A stretch of 64,000 nucleotides of DNA from Synechococcus sp. CBW1002. Lineage in GTDB: Bacteria > Cyanobacteriota > Cyanobacteriia > PCC-6307 > Cyanobiaceae. Below are positions 49,907-59,682 of the stretch, piece by piece (within the stretch, counting starts at the first letter, position 1; each line of letters begins with the position of its first letter). The translations under genes were made by a program, and so were the position numbers. The notes under the pieces were generated by a model. The model made no database searches. It worked only from the letters and a program-made list of their open reading frames with translations, and was not told the origin of the DNA. The stretch is taken from NCBI RefSeq assembly GCF_015840915.1, contig NZ_CP060398.1:434001-498000 (forward strand). Direction: 5' to 3'.

Positions 49907-51235
49907 TTAAGCAGCTCCCACCGGATTGCCGAGGCAGACAGACACCAGATCGTCCACCCCTTCCAGCAGATGGACCGGCACCGGCAGCCGGGCCGACAGC
50001 TCATCAAGGGTCATGTCATCGAGGAAGACCGGCTCGCCCTGGCGCAGCATCACCCTCGGCAGCAGCAGCGCCTGGCCCAGAAGACGATCCGCCACGCCGT
50101 CGAGCAGATCCGAGCCGGTGAGCAGCCCGGTGACCACCTGATCCTGGCCCCAGTAGGGGCTGGGGAGGCCGTGCAAGGTCAGAGTGAGCCCCGCGACGGC
50201 ATTGAGCCGCTCCACCACCGGCTGCAGGGCCTCGGCCACGAGCTTGCCCACCACCCAGCTGTAGTGACGGGCGGGGGTCACCGCCGCCGGCAGGGCCGTG
50301 GTGGCGGCATCGAGCTGCTCAAGAAAAGCGCGGATACTGCCGACGCCGTTTTCCTGTTGGGGCAGATCTTCGTAGGTGGCCCTTGGCGGCAGGGGCAAGC
50401 CGGCGATCAGATACCACTCATCCGAGAGCCAGGCAAAGCGGCTGCCCAGCCGGCCGGCGAACTCGCGCTGCAGGGGCTCCAGCCGCTCGATCACAGCCCG
50501 GGCACAGGCCCGATCCACCGGCACGAGCGAATCCCCAGCCGGCCGAAAGCGGGTCAACCCCACCGGCACAACAGCGGCGGAGAGCACGGCAGGCCAGTCG
50601 CCGGCGGCGAAACCAGCCAGATCCCGCAGGGTGCGCTCCAGGGCATCGCCATCGTTGAGACCAGGGCAGACCACCACCTGGGCGTGGATCTGCAACTGCC
50701 GCTCGGCAAACCAGCTCAGCTGCTGCGGCAGCAGAGCGGCGCGAGGATTGATCAGCAGGCGACTGCGCAGCTCCGGATCGGTGGCATGAACCGAGACGTA
50801 GAGAGGCGAGAGGCGCTGCTGCTCGATCCGCTGCCAATCAGCGGCCGTGAGGTTGGTGAGCGTCAGATAGGAGCCGTAAAGAAAGCTGAGCCGGTAGTCG
50901 TCGTCCTTGAGATAGAGGCTGTCGCGCCGGCCTGGCGGCTGCTGATCGATGAAGCAGAAGGGGCAGTGGTTATTGCACTGGCGCAGGCCATCGAACAGCG
51001 CTTCGGTGAAGCCCAGGCCCAGCCCCTCGTCGGCGTCCTTCTCCAACTCCACGAGATGTCTGGTTCCATCGGGATCGAGCACCTCAAGGGCCAGGTCCTC
51101 GTCACCGCAGAGAAACTGCACATCGATCAGATCCCGCGGCCGAACCCCGTTGATGCTGACCAGGCGATCCCCCGGCTGGAAGCCAAGCTCCTCGGCAATC
51201 GAGCCGGGCTCGACGCTGGCCACCTCCGCAGGCAT
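49907..51235 (-). CDS. DUF512 PDZ/radical-SAM-like FeS protein
   Basis: About 442 residues from the ATG at 51235; an in-frame GTG at 51334 would add 33. An N-terminal PDZ-like domain (ASVEPGSIAEELGFQPGDRL, SINGVRPRDLID) precedes a cysteine cluster NNHCPFCFIDQQPPGRRDSL that resembles a radical-SAM FeS site, and a C-terminal DUF512 region. This is the cyanobacterial FeS oxidoreductase family of unknown reaction. It lies between uppP and the tolC-like gene, all on one strand. Confidence 0.88.
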   Translation of the reverse strand: MPAEVASVEPGSIAEELGFQPGDRLVSINGVRPRDLIDVQFLCGDEDLALEVLDPDGTRHLVELEKDADEGLGLGFTEALFDGLRQCNNHCPFCFIDQQPPGRRDSLYLKDDDYRLSFLYGSYLTLTNLTAADWQRIEQQRLSPLYVSVHATDPELRSRLLINPRAALLPQQLSWFAERQLQIHAQVVVCPGLNDGDALERTLRDLAGFAAGDWPAVLSAAVVPVGLTRFRPAGDSLVPVDRACARAVIERLEPLQREFAGRLGSRFAWLSDEWYLIAGLPLPPRATYEDLPQQENGVGSIRAFLEQLDAATTALPAAVTPARHYSWVVGKLVAEALQPVVERLNAVAGLTLTLHGLPSPYWGQDQVVTGLLTGSDLLDGVADRLLGQALLLPRVMLRQGEPVFLDDMTLDELSARLPVPVHLLEGVDDLVSVCLGNPVGAA

Positions 51236-51402
51236 CGGCTGGCGGCCCGGAATCCCGCCGATCTCACCGGCGACACCTGCAGGCTCTCGCTCCCTGGCCG
51301 CCGCAGTGGCCTCGGCACTCAGTTCAGTCCACACGACTCAATCCAGGGGGTAGGGGTCAGAAGGTTGGGGCAGCGGAGCAAACCTGCCCCAGAGAGCAGT
51401 GT

Positions 51403-52311
51403 TCAGAAACCGGAGCGAGACACCCACTGCAGCAGAAACAGACCGAACAGCAGCCGATACCCCACGAAAATCCAGGTGCTGTGGCGCTGCAGGAAACGCA
51501 GCAACCAGGCGATCGCCAACCAGGAGACCAGGGCCGCCGAGAGAATGCCCAGCAGCATCGGCACCAGACCGCCACCGGCCGGCGCCGACAGGGCGCCCTT
51601 GATCTCGGCCAGGCCCGCCAGGGTGATGGCCGGGATGCCGAGCAGGAAGGAAAAGCGCGCGGCGGCAGGCCTCTGCCAGCCATCGAACAGGGCGGCAGTG
51701 AGAGTGCTGCCGGAGCGGGAGACACCGGGAATCAACGCCAGGGCCTGGGCAAGTCCCACCACGAGACCATCGCGGGGGAAGGTGTCGTCGATGGTGCGGC
51801 GGCGGCGGCCGAGCAGCTCGGCCAGGGCGAGCAGCAGGGCCATCACGATCGAAACGATGGCGATCGAGGGAAGGCTGCGCAGCACGGATGTCTCGTAGCC
51901 CGGCCAGAAGCGCTTGATCGAGAGACCCGCCACAACGATCGGCACGGTGCCGACCAGAATCGCCACCCCCAGTCGAGCGGAAGGATCGCTCCAATCGCGG
52001 CGGCGGCTGGCCTCGACCATTCCAAGGACCACGGTCCGGAGGTCATCGCGGAAGTAGGCGAGCACCGCCGCGATGCTGCCGAGCTGAATCACCGCCGTGA
52101 CGGCGACACCGGGATCTCCCCAGCCCAGCAGGACAGGAACCACCTTGAGATGGGCGGTGCTGCTGATCGGCAGAAATTCCGTGAGTCCCTGCACCACCCC
52201 GAGCACCAGCGCATGCCAGCAGGCGGTCCAGAGGTCGAGGGCGCCGGCCCCGGCGGGGTCGACAGCGACGCCGAAGGGCATGCCGCCGAAAGCCATGCCG
52301 GAGAAGGCCAT
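51403..52311 (-). CDS. uppP: undecaprenyl-diphosphatase
   Basis: A 302-residue membrane enzyme that recycles the undecaprenyl carrier for cell-wall synthesis; loss usually causes bacitracin sensitivity. Motifs: GVVQGLTEFLPISSTAHL (catalytic Glu region) and PGVSRSGSTLTAALFDG. About eight hydrophobic helices. The N-terminus has three in-frame ATGs in a near-repeat (MAFSGMAFGGMPFG), so the start could be 52311, 52296 or 52281. Likely first gene of the minus-strand run to 45865. Confidence 0.95.
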   Translation of the reverse strand: MAFSGMAFGGMPFGVAVDPAGAGALDLWTACWHALVLGVVQGLTEFLPISSTAHLKVVPVLLGWGDPGVAVTAVIQLGSIAAVLAYFRDDLRTVVLGMVEASRRRDWSDPSARLGVAILVGTVPIVVAGLSIKRFWPGYETSVLRSLPSIAIVSIVMALLLALAELLGRRRRTIDDTFPRDGLVVGLAQALALIPGVSRSGSTLTAALFDGWQRPAAARFSFLLGIPAITLAGLAEIKGALSAPAGGGLVPMLLGILSAALVSWLAIAWLLRFLQRHSTWIFVGYRLLFGLFLLQWVSRSGF

Positions 52312-52407
52312 GCAGGAAGACGAGCACCAATGCCGACCCTATGGCGGCCAGCAGCCCCTCACCGGGGGCGGCTTCACCTTTAAGGTTGGCCAACTTTCTT
52401 CACATCC

Positions 52408-53178
52408 TTGGTGATCGGGGTTCCCTCCAGCCTGCAATCCCCCTCCGGCGTAGGTCCCCTCAGCCTGAGCCCGTTGCTGCGGAATCTGGAGCGCCCCGAG
52501 CCACGGAGGCCTGGTCTGGCTTCCATCCAGGCCACGTCTGCGCCCTGGCTGGCGGCCCTGCTGGTGAGTCTGCCAGTGTTTCTGCAGGCTCCCTGGGTGC
52601 GTGTCGCCCCGGCCAGCTCGGCCCTGTTCACCGGCGTCCTGCTCCTTGTGGGACTCGTACTGGAACGTCAGGCGCAGGAACGATCGAGCCAGGCCGGCGC
52701 CCTGCTGGTGGGGTTCAGCGGCAGCTGGCTGGCCGGCTCCCTGTTCTGGGGCTGGTGCCGCCTCCACCCGCTCTGGCATCTGCCGATTGAGGCCTTCGCC
52801 CTGCCGCTGGCCCTGACCGGCCTGGCCGGTCGCTGGCGGCTGGCCTGTGCCTTCTATCTCGGATCCCTGCTCGGCACCGCCGCCACCGATGCCGTGATGG
52901 CCCTGACGGGAGTCATGGCCCACTGGACGATCGTGCTGCAGGCCAGTCCGGAGCAGGCCCCGCTGCTGCTCCAGGACGCAGCACGCCAGGTGCTTCAGCC
53001 ACTGCCCCTCTGCACTGTGCTGCTGGCGGCCGTTGCGATCGGGTTGCTTTGCCGTCAGATCTGGCAGCGGGGCACGGCCTGGCGAGTGGCCGCCTCCAGC
53101 CTGCTCACCACGCTGGTGGTTGATGGGCTGTTTCTGTTGGCGGCGCTGCTCGCCCCCCATGTCTCGGGTCTGGTCTGA
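52408..53178 (+). CDS. DUF3120 membrane protein
   Basis: A 256-residue integral membrane protein with about six hydrophobic helices after a polar N-terminal tail (residues 1-40). LPVFLQAPWVRVAPASSALF, GFSGSWLAGSLFWGWCRLHP and FYLGSLLGTAATDAVMALTG match the cyanobacteria-restricted DUF3120 family as I remember it. Function is unknown. Divergent from uppP across 96 bp. Confidence 0.8.
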   Translation: MVIGVPSSLQSPSGVGPLSLSPLLRNLERPEPRRPGLASIQATSAPWLAALLVSLPVFLQAPWVRVAPASSALFTGVLLLVGLVLERQAQERSSQAGALLVGFSGSWLAGSLFWGWCRLHPLWHLPIEAFALPLALTGLAGRWRLACAFYLGSLLGTAATDAVMALTGVMAHWTIVLQASPEQAPLLLQDAARQVLQPLPLCTVLLAAVAIGLLCRQIWQRGTAWRVAASSLLTTLVVDGLFLLAALLAPHVSGLV

Positions 53179-53343
53179 GCCGGCTGGCCCCAGGCCTCCG
53201 GCGCCAGGCAAAGCTGAAGTTCTGCAAAAGCCACCGGCCCCATCGGGGTTGGCGGAAGGAGAGATCTGTAACGTTGTTGGCCTGGTGGCTTTCTGTCGCC
53301 TCAGGTCCCGGATTCAATGTCCCGTATTCAACGGAGAGTGGAG

Positions 53344-53721
53344 ATGAAACGGCTGGTTGCCTGGCTGATGGGCGGGGTTGCCATGATCGGGCTGATGGCT
53401 TCGCTGGTGCTGCCCCCTGCAGCCTGGGCCGATGAGCTGCGCAATGTGGCCGACGACAAGATCGCCGAGTCTGCAGGCAAAGTTGATCTCAACAATGCTT
53501 CAGTGCGCCGCTTCCAGCAGTATCCCGGCATGTATCCGACCCTGGCTGGCAAAATCGTGTTGGGAGGTCCCTACGAGAGCGTCGACGACGTTCTTCAGCT
53601 GGATCTGACCGAACGCCAGAAGGAACTGTTCGACAAGTACAAGGACAACTTCACCGTGACCCCGCCCTCGATCGCCTTGAATGAAGGCTTCGATCGCATC
53701 AATGACGGCGTCTACCGCTGA
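53344..53721 (+). CDS. psbU: photosystem II extrinsic protein PsbU
   Basis: A 125-residue precursor. A signal peptide (MKRLVAWLMGGVAMIGLMAS, cleaved near AWA-DE) sends it to the thylakoid lumen, where it stabilises the Mn cluster region of photosystem II. The mature part has the helix-hairpin-helix-like core KVDLNNASVRRFQQYPGMYP and ESVDDVLQLDLTERQKELFD. The ATG at 53344 is chosen because GGAG precedes it. It is followed by a strong terminator that abuts nadB. Confidence 0.97.
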   Translation: MKRLVAWLMGGVAMIGLMASLVLPPAAWADELRNVADDKIAESAGKVDLNNASVRRFQQYPGMYPTLAGKIVLGGPYESVDDVLQLDLTERQKELFDKYKDNFTVTPPSIALNEGFDRINDGVYR

Positions 53722-53745
53722 GCCTTACCATCAGCCTCAGGTGAA

Positions 53746-53774
53746 AGCCGTCGGGCCCTCCCGGCGGCTTTTTT
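53746..53774 (+). terminator. psbU terminator
   Basis: Stem AGCCGTCGGG / CCCGGCGGCT (one G-U) with a CCCT loop, followed by six T. It ends one base before the first ATG of nadB at 53776. Confidence 0.85.
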
Positions 53775-53775
53775 C

Positions 53776-55518
53776 ATGGGCGATGCCGTGACGCAAGCAG
53801 ACGATTCGAGCGAGCGGTCGCCCTTCCAACGCTCCTGGGACGTGGTCGTGGTCGGCAGCGGCGCCGCCGGCCTGATGGCCTGCCTGGAATTGCCGCCTGA
53901 GCTGAGGGTGCTGCTGCTCAGTAAAGACAGCGAGCCCCGCTCCGCCAGCCGCTGGGCCCAGGGTGGAATCGCCGCCGTGACCCGGCCGGATGACAGCTTC
54001 GCCAGTCACATCGCCGACACCCTGAAGGCCGGTGCCGGCCTCTGTGATCCCGCGGCGGTGGAGCTGCTGGTGCGCCAGGCCCCAGCCTGCGTCGAACGCC
54101 TGCTCAGCCTGGACATGGCCTTCGACCGCCATGGCGCCGAGCTCAGCACCACCCTGGAGGCCGCCCACAGCCATCGGCGCGTGCTGCATGCCCAGGACCG
54201 CACCGGTGGCGCCCTGGTGGAAGCCCTGGAGCGGAGGGCCCTGCAGCGACCGGGGCTCTGCTGCCTCAAAGGAGCCGTGGCGCTGCAGCTATGGGTTTCC
54301 GCCGGCCGATGCCGGGGGCTGCAGGTCCTGCACCAGCAGGAGCTGGGCTGGATCCGCAGCGGGGCTGTGGTGCTGGCCTGTGGCGGCGGTGGCCACCTGT
54401 TTGCCCACACCACCAACCCGTCGCAGTCGAGTGGCGATGGCGTCGCCATGGCCTGGCGGGCCGGGGCGGAACTGCGGGACCTGGAGTTCGTGCAGTTCCA
54501 CCCCACCGCCCTGATGCTGCCGGATGCTCCCCACTTCCTGATCTCGGAGGCCGTCCGTGGCGAAGGGGGCCGGCTGCTCGATGGCGCTGGGGCCAGTCCG
54601 GTGGCCGGGCTCAGTGGCGGCGATCTGGCCCCGCGCGACCAGGTGAGCCGCGCTCTGGCCAGGCGGATGCGGGAGCTGCGCACCGACCATCTCTGGCTGG
54701 ATCTACGCCCAGTGGGCGGCGAACGGTTGGAACGACAGTTCCCCACGATTCTGCGGCGCTGCCGCGAACTGGGCCTGGAGCCGACCCGGAACCCGATCCC
54801 CGTGGCGCCGGCCGCCCACTACTGGATGGGAGGCGTGGCCACCGACCTGGAGGCCGCCACCAGCCTGCCCGGGCTCTATGCGGTGGGAGAGGTGGCCTGC
54901 ACCGGCGTCCACGGCGCCAACCGCCTGGCCAGCAATTCCCTGATGGAATGCCTGGTGTTTGCCCGGCAGCTGAGGCAACTCCAGCCCGCGGATTCAGACG
55001 GGGCCACGGCCCCGATCACCGCCCATGGGCGCCGGTTCAGCCTGGAAGCCTTGGCACCAGGGTTGACGCTGCCCGATCCGGATGTGTTGCGAGCGCGCAT
55101 CCAGGCACTGCGGAGGCTCTGCTGGCAGGAGGCCGGGGTGGAGCGCAGCGGCAGCGGTCTCCGACGCGCCCTGGCCTGGGTGCAGGAACGGGCCGGGCTC
55201 TGGCCCTCCGGCTCCCTGGATGGGCGCTTGGCCCATCTGGAGCCAGGCGATCGGCTCGGCCTCGAACCGAGTGCCGCTGCCGCCCTGCAGCGTGGCCAGA
55301 ACCTGCAGCAGCGGCTGGTGCTGGCCGAACGCCTGATCGAGGCGGCCCTGTTTCGCCAGGAAAGCCGTGGCGGCCACTTCCGCACCGATGTTCCTGCGCC
55401 CCAGCCCTTCTGGCAACGCCACAGCGTCCAGAGGTTGGGGCATCCGGTGCAGACAGCTCCGGTGGGGCAGCTGGTGAATCCCGTCAACGTGGACAGCGGA
55501 GCTGCACAGGACCGGTGA
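53776..55518 (+). CDS. nadB: L-aspartate oxidase
   Basis: A 580-residue flavoprotein that oxidises L-aspartate to iminoaspartate, the first step to NAD. Motifs: FAD fold VVVVGSGAAGLMACLEL, active-site region SRWAQGGIAAVTRPDDS, HSHRRVLHAQDRTGGALVEA, and GLYAVGEVACTGVHGANRLA. The ATG at 53776 directly follows the psbU T-run and has no ribosome site; a GTG at 53788 is an alternative. Either way the mRNA would be leaderless or nearly so if psbU transcription stops there. Confidence 0.93.
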   Translation: MGDAVTQADDSSERSPFQRSWDVVVVGSGAAGLMACLELPPELRVLLLSKDSEPRSASRWAQGGIAAVTRPDDSFASHIADTLKAGAGLCDPAAVELLVRQAPACVERLLSLDMAFDRHGAELSTTLEAAHSHRRVLHAQDRTGGALVEALERRALQRPGLCCLKGAVALQLWVSAGRCRGLQVLHQQELGWIRSGAVVLACGGGGHLFAHTTNPSQSSGDGVAMAWRAGAELRDLEFVQFHPTALMLPDAPHFLISEAVRGEGGRLLDGAGASPVAGLSGGDLAPRDQVSRALARRMRELRTDHLWLDLRPVGGERLERQFPTILRRCRELGLEPTRNPIPVAPAAHYWMGGVATDLEAATSLPGLYAVGEVACTGVHGANRLASNSLMECLVFARQLRQLQPADSDGATAPITAHGRRFSLEALAPGLTLPDPDVLRARIQALRRLCWQEAGVERSGSGLRRALAWVQERAGLWPSGSLDGRLAHLEPGDRLGLEPSAAAALQRGQNLQQRLVLAERLIEAALFRQESRGGHFRTDVPAPQPFWQRHSVQRLGHPVQTAPVGQLVNPVNVDSGAAQDR

Positions 55519-55630
55519 GCACGTGGATGCCCCAGCAGGCAGGCCATCGCACTGAGCTGAAGCCTAGAAACGCAGCCCTGAACCTCAGACGACTGAAGGC
55601 GCTGTTCATCCAGACGGATTCAGCCCCTGA

Positions 55631-56545
55631 TCAGCTCGAGAAACCGCTGATCAGTTTGAGCTGCTCCAGCGACTTGACACCGGAATCGAGCTTGCCCTTG
55701 ATCTCCCAGCTGGGGAAACCTTCCAGATTCTTGCTGTCGCACAGCTCCTTCTGACTGTTCTTGCCATCGGCGGCGCATTCGATCACCTTCAGCTTGGTGG
55801 TGGCCTCCTTGCCGAACAGCTCCTTCTGCTCATGGCAATGGGGGCACCAGTAGGCGGAGTACATCACGGCGCCCGTGGCGGTGAGATGTTCAGCCAGGGC
55901 AATGGACTCCGGCGTGCTGGCGGCGATGACGGCTGGCGGAGTGCCACGGGTGTCGACGGCGGCGGGCCGATCCACAGACGCCGCCCAGCCCAGGCCCACC
56001 AGGGCCACGACCAGGGCCACCAGCACCCCACGGAAGAGCAGCTGGCCCCGGTCTTCCCAGCCCCCCTGCAGCAGGCTGAAGACGCACAGAGCCAGGCTGA
56101 GGCTGGCCGACAGCAGACAGAAAAAGCAGAAAGCCTGGATCTTGAACACCATCAGCCCCAGCAACAGCAGGCTGAACACCGCCATGCCCGTGGCGATCAG
56201 GAACAGTCCCCAGCGACCGACCGGCAATAACCGGCTCCGCAGATCGCCGCGCAGCACCAACGCCAGCACCGCCAGCACCAGCACGCTGGAATAGGCGAGG
56301 AAGCCCAGCAATGACAGGGGCTGACCCAGCACGGTGCCCCAGGCGCTGTTGAGCACCTTGTCGCAACCCTCGGCGCCCCCCGGGCAAACCAAAGGTCCGA
56401 GCAGCCCCCACCGCTTCAGGGTGATGGAGCCGGTATCGATCACGCCAACGGTGGCCAGCACGGCCATCACCACCCACACCCAGCGCCGGCTGGGCTCGCT
56501 GGGCCGCCGGCTGCTGAGGCGACTGCTGAGAAGACTCGACGTCAC
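55631..56545 (-). CDS. VKOR-thioredoxin fusion, disulfide-forming membrane enzyme
   Basis: About 304 residues from a GTG at 56545; a frame reaching 56644 would overlap the rimO promoter region. A VKOR domain with four or five helices carries the loop cysteines (CPGGAEGC) and the active CXXC (QAFCFFCLL). It is fused to a thioredoxin-like domain with YWCPHCHEQKELF. Such fusions make disulfides in secreted and thylakoid-lumen proteins, and in cyanobacteria they support photosystem II assembly. It converges with nadB and diverges from rimO. Confidence 0.92.
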   Translation of the reverse strand: MTSSLLSSRLSSRRPSEPSRRWVWVVMAVLATVGVIDTGSITLKRWGLLGPLVCPGGAEGCDKVLNSAWGTVLGQPLSLLGFLAYSSVLVLAVLALVLRGDLRSRLLPVGRWGLFLIATGMAVFSLLLLGLMVFKIQAFCFFCLLSASLSLALCVFSLLQGGWEDRGQLLFRGVLVALVVALVGLGWAASVDRPAAVDTRGTPPAVIAASTPESIALAEHLTATGAVMYSAYWCPHCHEQKELFGKEATTKLKVIECAADGKNSQKELCDSKNLEGFPSWEIKGKLDSGVKSLEQLKLISGFSS

Positions 56546-56683
56546 GGGGGCAGAAAGCGCTGACGGAATTGTGGCAGTCCTCTGGCGACGCGCCGAAGGC
56601 CCCTGACACCCTCTGCCATTGCATAGGGTGGTGGATTGGCCCATCTCTCACCCATCCGGCCCACCCTGAACCCAGCGACCTCC

Positions 56684-58078
56684 ATGTCCCCGCCAAGCCA
56701 GTCCAGCCGGAAGACCGTGGCCTTCGCCCACCTGGGCTGCGAGAAGAACCGGGTGGATACCGAGCACATGCTCGGCCTGCTGGCCCAGGCCGGCTACGGC
56801 GTGAGTGCCGATGAAAGCGAGGCCAGCGTGGTGGTGGTCAACACCTGCAGTTTCATCCAGGACGCCCGCGAGGAATCGGTGCGCACCCTGGTGGAACTGG
56901 CGGAACAGGGCAAGGAACTGATCATCGCCGGCTGCCTGGCCCAGCACTTCCAGGAGGAACTGCTCGAGAGCCTGCCGGAGGCCAAAGCGATTGTGGGCAC
57001 CGGCGACTATCAGCACATCGTCAGCGTGCTGGAGCGGGTGGAAGCCGGCGAGCGGGTGAACCAGGTGAGCGCCGTCCCCACCTTCGTGGGTGATGAACAT
57101 CTGCCCCGCTACCGCACCACCTCCGAGGCGGTGGCCTACCTCAAGGTGGCGGAGGGCTGCGACTACCGCTGCGCCTTCTGCATCATCCCGAAGCTGCGCG
57201 GCGACCAGCGGTCGCGGCCGATCGAATCGATCGTGGCCGAGGCCCGGCAGCTGGCCGCTCAGGGGGTGCAGGAGCTGGTGCTGATCAGCCAGATCACCAC
57301 CAATTACGGCCTGGATCTCTACGGCAAACCCCAGCTGGCCGAGCTGCTGCGGGCCCTGGGCGAGGTGGAGATCCCCTGGATCCGGGTGCACTACGCCTAT
57401 CCCACCGGCCTCACCCCCGAGGTGCTGGCGGCCTACCGGGAGGTTCCCAACGTGCTGCCCTACCTGGATCTGCCACTGCAGCACAGCCACCCGGAGGTGC
57501 TGCGGGCGATGAATCGCCCCTGGCAGGCCGATGTGACCGCGGGCCTGCTGCAACGGATCCGCGAGCAGCTGCCCGAAGCCGTTCTGCGCACCACCTTCAT
57601 CGTGGGCTTCCCCGGTGAAACCGAGGAACAGTTCCAGCACCTGCTCGACTTTGTGGCCGCGCAACGCTTTGACCACGTGGGCGTGTTCACCTTCTCCCCT
57701 GAGGAGGGCACCGCCGCCGCGTCCCTGCCCAACCCGGTGCCTCCCGAGCTTGCCCAGGAGCGCAAGGACCGGCTGATGGCCCTGCAGCAACCGATCTCTG
57801 CCGAGCGCAATGCCGCCTGGGTGGGCCGGATCGTGGACGTGCTGATCGAGCAGGAGAATCCATCCACCGGTGAGATGCTTGGCCGCTGCGCCCGCTACGC
57901 CCCCGAGGTGGACGGCGAGGTGCGGGTGAGGCCAGGCGTGGGGGGTCTGTGCGCCGCTCCGGGAACCATGGTGCCGGTCCGGATCACCGCGGCAGACATC
58001 TACGACCTGGAGGGCGAAGTTGTAGGAGCCAGGGCCATGGTGGGCGACGCCCTCGCCGCCCACCGGAGCGGCGCTTGA
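56684..58078 (+). CDS. rimO: ribosomal protein S12 methylthiotransferase
   Basis: A 464-residue radical-SAM enzyme that adds a methylthio group to an Asp of ribosomal protein S12. The N-terminal MTTase domain ([33 protein letters not shown]) is followed by the radical-SAM cluster [24 protein letters not shown], and a C-terminal TRAM domain. The RimO (not MiaB) assignment rests on the GCEKNRVD start and [10 protein letters not shown]. The ATG at 56684 is chosen over one at 56636. The downstream MFS gene overlaps its stop (TTGA). Confidence 0.95.
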   Translation: MSPPSQSSRKTVAFAHLGCEKNRVDTEHMLGLLAQAGYGVSADESEASVVVVNTCSFIQDAREESVRTLVELAEQGKELIIAGCLAQHFQEELLESLPEAKAIVGTGDYQHIVSVLERVEAGERVNQVSAVPTFVGDEHLPRYRTTSEAVAYLKVAEGCDYRCAFCIIPKLRGDQRSRPIESIVAEARQLAAQGVQELVLISQITTNYGLDLYGKPQLAELLRALGEVEIPWIRVHYAYPTGLTPEVLAAYREVPNVLPYLDLPLQHSHPEVLRAMNRPWQADVTAGLLQRIREQLPEAVLRTTFIVGFPGETEEQFQHLLDFVAAQRFDHVGVFTFSPEEGTAAASLPNPVPPELAQERKDRLMALQQPISAERNAAWVGRIVDVLIEQENPSTGEMLGRCARYAPEVDGEVRVRPGVGGLCAAPGTMVPVRITAADIYDLEGEVVGARAMVGDALAAHRSGA

Positions 58079-59400
58079 GCCTTAGGGAGAGCTCCAGCCA
58101 GGCCCCCCGGGCCGTTCTTCCGGCGGCGAGCCGGGCGTCCGGGCGGCCCCCTGAGCCCCCGGGACACGATCCAGCTGGCCTGCTGGAGACGCTGCACCGC
58201 CATCAGCGCACCACCTTCCTGATCGCCTCGGGCGTGAGCACCGCCGGATCCTTTGCCGGGATCACCGCCAAGGGCTGGATCCTGATGCACGGCACCGGCA
58301 ACCCCATGGTGCTGGCCCTGCATTTCGCCGTGCTGGCCCTGCCCAGCCTGCTGGTGAGCGGGCCGGCCGGGGTGCTCACCGATCGGCTCGGCTGCGAAAC
58401 GGTGCTGATCCGCGCCCAGTGGGGACTGTTTCTGGCCGGCACCCTCGGCGCCCTGGCGATTCCGCTGCAGACCGGCACGATGCAGGTGGTGCTGCTGATG
58501 CTCAGCACCATGCTGGCCGGAATCGCCAGTTCCTTCGAACTCACGGCCCGCAACAAGTACTGCGCCCTCGTGGTCGACCATCCCGGCCAGCTGGCCCGCT
58601 ACATCACCAGTTTCTCGGTGGTGTTCAACGTGGGCAAGCTGGTGGGCCCGCCCGTGGGGGGCTGGCTGGTGGCGGCCACCGGCCCCCTGGCGGCCCTGAC
58701 CATCGATGCCGCCACCTACCTGCTGCCGATTGCGACCGTTGTCTGGCTGCTGCGGCCCAACCGGGCGATGGAACAGCGCAGCCGACCGGGTCAGAAAGCC
58801 AGCCTGATCAGCGCGTGGAAGGACTGCGGCCGTCCCCTGCGGCACGTGCTCGGCTTCACCGCCCTGGCCTGCCTGGCGGGCTTCTTCCACCCTGGCCTGG
58901 CCCCCTTGATGGCAGCGGAGATCCTCGGCCCATCACCCCAGGCCCTGGGCCTGTTCACCAGCGTGCTGGCGGCCGGCAGCATCTGCGGAGGGGTGGTGCT
59001 GCAGCGGAACAGCAGCTGGCTCAGCCAACGCCCCGCCCTGCTGATGGGGGCGTGTGTGCTGGCCACCGGAGCGGCCCAGGTGGGCATGGGCGTCAGCACA
59101 TCCACCGGCTTTGCACTGGCCATGGCGTGGGTGATCGGCGCCGGGACCGCATCGCTGCTGGCCGGGGTGAATCTGATCAGCCAGGTGGGCAGCCCGATGG
59201 TGCTGCGCGGCCGGATGGCCGGCCTGGGTCAGATCGCCTTCCTCGGTGGCGGCGGCCTCAGCGGGCTGATCGCCGCCGGATTGTCGATGACCATCGGGCT
59301 GGCCGCCACCTTTGCCTGGCTGGGTGGCATCGGCGTGCTGCTGGGGCTCTGGGAACTGACCCAGCGCGCCGGCCTGCGCATTCCACCACCCGTCGATTGA
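58075..59400 (+). CDS. MFS transporter
   Basis: About 441 residues with 10-12 hydrophobic helices of the major facilitator superfamily. The TM2-3 loop reads [20 protein letters not shown], similar to enterobactin-exporter or macrolide-type MFS pumps (EntS/MefA-like). The likely TTG start at 58075 overlaps the rimO stop; a start further in is also possible because the first 45 residues are Pro/Arg-rich and polar. Substrate is unknown. Confidence 0.85.
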   Translation: MSLRESSSQAPRAVLPAASRASGRPPEPPGHDPAGLLETLHRHQRTTFLIASGVSTAGSFAGITAKGWILMHGTGNPMVLALHFAVLALPSLLVSGPAGVLTDRLGCETVLIRAQWGLFLAGTLGALAIPLQTGTMQVVLLMLSTMLAGIASSFELTARNKYCALVVDHPGQLARYITSFSVVFNVGKLVGPPVGGWLVAATGPLAALTIDAATYLLPIATVVWLLRPNRAMEQRSRPGQKASLISAWKDCGRPLRHVLGFTALACLAGFFHPGLAPLMAAEILGPSPQALGLFTSVLAAGSICGGVVLQRNSSWLSQRPALLMGACVLATGAAQVGMGVSTSTGFALAMAWVIGAGTASLLAGVNLISQVGSPMVLRGRMAGLGQIAFLGGGGLSGLIAAGLSMTIGLAATFAWLGGIGVLLGLWELTQRAGLRIPPPVD

Positions 59401-59437
59401 CGCGCAGGGTTGGCGTGCTGGGTTCAGCTCAGGCGGA

Positions 59438-59530
59438 TCAGATCAGCCGGATGCCGCGCAGCACCACGGCGGCGATGAACGCGGCAGCAAGGCCACCACC
59501 GACCAGACCCAGATAGATTGCCGCACCCAT
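59438..59530 (-). CDS. petL: small membrane protein, cytochrome b6f subunit PetL-like
   Basis: A 30-residue open frame from ATG at 59530: starts MGAAIYLGLVGGGLAA and ends VVLRGIRLI, one membrane helix. Size, single helix and the basic-hydrophobic RLI C-terminus resemble PetL, a peripheral stabilising subunit of cytochrome b6f. It stands alone between two plus-strand genes. Very short proteins are hard to assign by eye, so PetL is a likely rather than certain name. Confidence 0.65.
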   Translation of the reverse strand: MGAAIYLGLVGGGLAAAFIAAVVLRGIRLI

Positions 59531-59682
59531 GGCCGTGATTGAAGCGTTTGGGTGCCATTACAGCAGAAGGCCCGAGATCGGCGCTCCCAGCTGGATGCAC
59601 CTAGGGTGGCCAGCACCATTGACCAGGCGACCCGGACGCCGACTGCGCAAGCACCTTTTCCACACCTCCCTCCCCCCCGAGC

